From assembly GCA_003252075.1 (NCBI GenBank), contig QKDO01000096.1, positions 1 to 64,000 on the forward strand: DNA of 64,000 bases, in the 5' to 3' direction. Below the pieces are notes generated by a model that was not told where the DNA came from, ran no database searches, and worked only from the letters and a program-made list of their open reading frames with translations. Every line of letters starts with the position of its first letter. Position 1 is the first letter of the stretch. The stretch comes from Nitrospirota bacterium. GTDB taxonomy: Bacteria > Nitrospirota > Thermodesulfovibrionia > Thermodesulfovibrionales > UBA6898. The position numbers and the translations under genes were made by a program. Positions 60,203 through 64,000 of the stretch are shown here, in pieces.

Positions 60203-62572
60203 TCAGTGCAACACAGCTATCGTAACACCCGCTCCTCCTTCGGACTGCTCCCCGGCCCTGAATGTGTTCACCAGAGGATGGCCGTCAAGATGCTCCCGTA
60301 CCGCCCTCTGCAGAATGCCGGCGCCAACGCCGTGTATGATCGTGACCTCACGGAAGCCCGCCAGTGCCGCATGGTTGAGAAACGGTTCCAGCAGCGAAAG
60401 GGCTTCGTCAACCCGCATGCCGACAAGGTTAATCCGTGAAGGGACCATTTCATCGGGAGTGGAAAGCTGCCGGTTTTTTTTTGCCTTTTCAGAAACTTCC
60501 CTTCCCCTCTTCATCCTCACATCAGTGAGCGGCACAAGGATCTCCTTAGAGCCTGATACCAGCTTTATCCGGCCGACCTTTTCCATGATCCCGGTAACCG
60601 TAGCGTCATATCCGAGGGACTTTACGTAAACTTTGTCGCCAATCGCGATCTCTTCGATGCGGATGAGTTCACCGTCATCACGATCATAGGCTGCCAGTTT
60701 TTCGGCAACGGCCTTCTGTTTCTGTTCCGCAGCCCTGATTCTTTCCTGCAGTTCTTTTTTCTCGATCTTCTTGATAGCTTCCAGTTCATTACGCATCTGC
60801 CTCCGCATATCCGCAATGATCTCCAGCGAATCTTTGTATGCGCTGGCAAGCATATCTTTCTGCTTTGCTTCCGCCTCATCGATCTTCTGCGCGGCAATCT
60901 GTTCCTTTGCCCTGAGCCGTTCCTCCCTGAGTGCCAGGTCATGGAGGAGCTGCTCATATTCGGTTCTCTTCTGGTTAAGGTCTTCCATCAGCGCATCAAG
61001 CTCGATCTTGCCCCCGCCGAGCATTTCCCGTGCAACGATTATGACCCCTTCCGGAAGGCCATATTTTTTTGCTATCTCAAGCGCGTGGGACTGGCCCGGC
61101 TCGCCGGTCCTGAGACGGTACAGGGGGGTAAGCGTCCTTTTGTCAAACTCCATGGAAGCATTCAGCATGCCCGGCGTCCTGTGCACGAAACCCTTGATGC
61201 CCATGAGATGCGTCGTAGCAAACACGAGACAGCCGCTTGCCTGCAGCTCTTTCAGCACGGCGCAGGCCAGTGCCGTGCCCTCATCCGGGTCCGTTCCTGT
61301 ACCCAGTTCATCGATAAGTACCAGTGTCCGGTCATCGGCGACGTTAAGGATCTGCGCTACGTTCTGCACATGTGCTGAGAAGGTAGAGAGATTGTTCTCG
61401 ATGGACTGCTCATCCCCCATATCGACCAGCAGGGAGCTTACGAGGGGAAAAACTGAAGAGGCCCCGGCGGGGACGGGCATACCGGACAGCGCCATGCAGA
61501 GCAGCAGGCCAACGGTCTTTATAGAGATCGTCTTGCCGCCCGCGTTCGATCCGGTTATCACCATGATGGTATCTTCATTGCCCAGCTGCAGATCGAGGGG
61601 CACGACCCCACCCTCACGGTCCGTCTTCTGGTAGGAGAGCGTCAGCAGCGGATGACGGGCCCCGGCGATCCTGATCAGCCGCGTTACACTGATCTCGGGC
61701 ACGTGCATCTGCAGTTCCTCGGCAAACCGAGCTATGCAGTTCAGTACGTCAAGGTGAACAATGATGCCGAACTCGGCAGCGATCGCGTCTGCATGTTCCC
61801 TGACCACTGCCGAAATGGCACGAAGGATGCGCAGCTCTTCAGCCTTTTCTTCCGCCGCAAGGTTCTCAAGTTCATTGGAGAGGTGGATGATCGCCAGCGG
61901 TTCAATGAATGCCGTCTCGCCGGATTTTGATATGTCATGGACCACGCCGGCAACCTGCCCCTTCGAGTCCATGCGAACGGGTATCACCCATCTGCCTGCC
62001 CGCTTCGTAATGAAATCGTCCTGAAGGAAAACAGACACGGCAGGTTCCCTCGTCATCTCTTCGAGTTTTTTCTGTATTCCCGCTTCGAGCTTTCTCAGTT
62101 CCCTGCGGATGCTTGCCAGGGCAGGTGATGCCGTATCCCGGATATTCCCTTCCCGGTCGACCGATCTCCTGATGGTCTTGAGCAGGTCGGGATGGCCCGT
62201 CAGCTGCATGGTCATCCGGTGGAGAGCTGCGAGTCCTTCTGCCTGTGACACCTGAGACAATAGTGCGAAGGCCATGTCGAGCAGGGGAATGAAGGCAGCG
62301 AGTTCCACGGCTTCGAGTACGGCACCGGAAGGCCTTACCCGGGCAAGGAGAGGGGCAATGTCCTGAAATTCCTCAAAGGGGAGAGATGACCCCCGCTGCA
62401 GGATCCTGCGGATATCTTCTATCAGGGAAGACCGGTCACGGATAGCGTCGGCTTCCGAAAGCGGAGAGATATCCCTGACCCTCGTTCTTGAGATATCGCT
62501 GTGCGCAGCATCGGCTATGATGCCGAGAAGGCGGTCGAATTCAAGCAGTTGAAGGGTATTACGGGAGATCAT
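60203..62572 (-). CDS. mutS2: Endonuclease MutS2
   Basis: VITGSNAGGKTISIKTVGLL ... LIDELGTGTDPDEGTALACAVL; C-terminal Smr domain NLVGMRVDEALSLLEPFLNHAALAGFREVTIIHGVGAGILQRAVREHL. Confidence 0.96.
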   Translation of the reverse strand: MISRNTLQLLEFDRLLGIIADAAHSDISRTRVRDISPLSEADAIRDRSSLIEDIRRILQRGSSLPFEEFQDIAPLLARVRPSGAVLEAVELAAFIPLLDMAFALLSQVSQAEGLAALHRMTMQLTGHPDLLKTIRRSVDREGNIRDTASPALASIRRELRKLEAGIQKKLEEMTREPAVSVFLQDDFITKRAGRWVIPVRMDSKGQVAGVVHDISKSGETAFIEPLAIIHLSNELENLAAEEKAEELRILRAISAVVREHADAIAAEFGIIVHLDVLNCIARFAEELQMHVPEISVTRLIRIAGARHPLLTLSYQKTDREGGVVPLDLQLGNEDTIMVITGSNAGGKTISIKTVGLLLCMALSGMPVPAGASSVFPLVSSLLVDMGDEQSIENNLSTFSAHVQNVAQILNVADDRTLVLIDELGTGTDPDEGTALACAVLKELQASGCLVFATTHLMGIKGFVHRTPGMLNASMEFDKRTLTPLYRLRTGEPGQSHALEIAKKYGLPEGVIIVAREMLGGGKIELDALMEDLNQKRTEYEQLLHDLALREERLRAKEQIAAQKIDEAEAKQKDMLASAYKDSLEIIADMRRQMRNELEAIKKIEKKELQERIRAAEQKQKAVAEKLAAYDRDDGELIRIEEIAIGDKVYVKSLGYDATVTGIMEKVGRIKLVSGSKEILVPLTDVRMKRGREVSEKAKKNRQLSTPDEMVPSRINLVGMRVDEALSLLEPFLNHAALAGFREVTIIHGVGAGILQRAVREHLDGHPLVNTFRAGEQSEGGAGVTIAVLH

Positions 62573-62611
62573 TGAACACTATTTTACCCTAACCGCCCGA
62601 TAAACCGTGCA

Positions 62612-63226
62612 TCAGTAAAGGCTGCGTACAGGATTATGTTTTTTGTTATAGATCATGTTGCTGTTTTGCTCCAGCATGTCCCCGATCTGCTTCAGCTCAA
62701 GGTCCGTCAGACTCTTTTCGGCCTTCATCTTCGCATATTCTCCCTTTATCCAGGTCAGATTGCCCTGTATGATTTCAGCCTCCCTGAGGGTCAGCTCGCC
62801 GGTCGCTATTCCCCGGTCTATCCGCTGCTGCTGGTTGCTGATCCTGTCCTGAATGCTGATCACCTGGGGGGGCTGATAAGGGGAAGAGAAGAGCCGCTTG
62901 ACCGGGTTGTCTTTTTTTTCCGTGATCATCTTGCTGTTCTGGTCGAGATACTGTTCGATCCGGTTCCATTCCTCGCCCGAGATCCTTCCGTCGTATTTTG
63001 CACGGGCATATTCCTGCTTGATCCAGTTCAGGTTCTCCTGCACAATCTCGGCCTCCGGTCGGGCAAGTTCCCCGAGCGAGATATCCTCATCGATCCTTCG
63101 CTGTTGATTATCGATCCTGCTTTGCAGATCGATCCCTTCATAAAATGGCCGCTTTGCCGGTTCCAGACATGCCACGAGTGAGATCAGCAGGATCACCTGG
63201 ACCGCCGCGACCAGATATCTCTTCAT
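62612..63226 (-). CDS. Lipoprotein of unknown function with two tandem ~70-aa repeats
   Basis: LISLVAC lipobox; SRIDNQQRRIDEDISLGELARPEAEIVQENLNWIKQEYA versus DRISNQQQRIDRGIATGELTLREAEIIQGNLTWIKGEYA. Confidence 0.8.
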   Translation of the reverse strand: MKRYLVAAVQVILLISLVACLEPAKRPFYEGIDLQSRIDNQQRRIDEDISLGELARPEAEIVQENLNWIKQEYARAKYDGRISGEEWNRIEQYLDQNSKMITEKKDNPVKRLFSSPYQPPQVISIQDRISNQQQRIDRGIATGELTLREAEIIQGNLTWIKGEYAKMKAEKSLTDLELKQIGDMLEQNSNMIYNKKHNPVRSLY

Positions 63227-63374
63227 TACGTGCCTCCTTTTTTCACTGCCGGGCTGAATCATCTCTTCTCCTTTTCCGACCCTGCGATGATTGTAGGGAG
63301 AGATCCTTTTGTTGTCAAGAAAATGTGGCATGGTACTTTTAGCAGTTTTTTTATTATACTATGACATACGTATT

Positions 63375-64000
63375 ATGCGATTCAGGTATCTGTTTCTTAT
63401 ATATTGCGTCCTCGCGATGACACCGGCATTTGCGGATGATCAGGAGTCTGGCCTGACCTTCCCTTCTCAGTACCGGTACAGAATCATTGAACCTGTGAGG
63501 AGTTCGGGTCAGGCCGGAAGTTCCGGCGTTGAGAGAATCCGCGTACCGGAAGGTGATTTTTTAATCGGGCAGCCTCAAGATGCGCCAAAGAAAGAAAAAA
63601 CCTCTCCGGAAGAGAACGTTTCAGAGCCCTCTGTCACCGCAAAACATTCCGTCCCTCATACCTTGGACCATAGGCCCGACATTGTCGATATGGTAGTGGT
63701 CCCCGAAGGCGAAGCGATCATCGGACTTCCTGAAGGCATGCCGGGAAGCGATAAGAACCCCCTCAGGAGGATTGCCTTCAAAACTTTTCTGATAGATAAA
63801 TACGAGGTCACGAATACTCAGTACAAGAAATGCGTAGCAGCCGGGGGATGTACCATACCTTCTCTCATTATTGACTACCCCCCGGCTCTCCATGAGGAAG
63901 GAAAGGACTGGTATCAGGACAGCGCGAAAGATGATTTTCCGGTAGTCGGCCTTACCTGGAAACAGGCAGGTGAATATTGCAGATGGGCGGGCAAGCGGCT
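63375..64000 (+). CDS. Secreted SUMF1/FGE-sulfatase domain protein (truncated at window end)
   Basis: Signal MRFRYLFLIYCVLAMTPAFA; VVVPEGEAIIGLPEGMPGSDKNPLRRIAFKTFLIDKYEVTNTQYKKCVAAGGC ... FPVVGLTWKQAGEYCRWAGKRL. Confidence 0.85.
   Translation, partial: MRFRYLFLIYCVLAMTPAFADDQESGLTFPSQYRYRIIEPVRSSGQAGSSGVERIRVPEGDFLIGQPQDAPKKEKTSPEENVSEPSVTAKHSVPHTLDHRPDIVDMVVVPEGEAIIGLPEGMPGSDKNPLRRIAFKTFLIDKYEVTNTQYKKCVAAGGCTIPSLIIDYPPALHEEGKDWYQDSAKDDFPVVGLTWKQAGEYCRWAGKR

Overview
The window looks like a chromosomal segment of an anaerobic, Nitrospirota- or Deltaproteobacteria-like bacterium (lineage inferred from gene content only). It is mostly housekeeping and metabolic genes: katG/perR, a LIV-type ABC transporter, bioB/bioW, argJ, mnmA, thyX, panB, folD/folE, an Mla system, an Rsb-like partner-switch module, lemA/TPM genes, an ABC-F ATPase and mutS2. 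The strongest finding is two genes that the ORF track splits at an in-frame TGA, each exactly where homologues have a functional Cys. One is a rhodanese-ferritin fusion, with TGA at the catalytic Cys (ITY-U-GSGMRSR, 57421-58242, minus strand). The other is an MvhD-like subunit (VAG-U-LVGQCHYLEGN, 37408-37920, minus strand) inside a translationally coupled hdrC-hdrB-hdrA-mvhD-metV-metF cluster. Each TGA is followed by a small hairpin whose position and apical G fit the bacterial SECIS rule, so both are probable selenoproteins. Other observations: G-rich heptad repeats inserted in frame in mnmA and bioW; a secreted 18-Cys three-module protein; a 15-bp palindrome that buries the ribosome-binding site of a DUF2318 gene downstream of nosL; a c-type heme beta-propeller next to an FtsX/LolD-type ABC system; and several decaying genes. 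No tRNA, rRNA, CRISPR array or transposase was recognised. All family assignments are by eye; no searches or folding programs were run.
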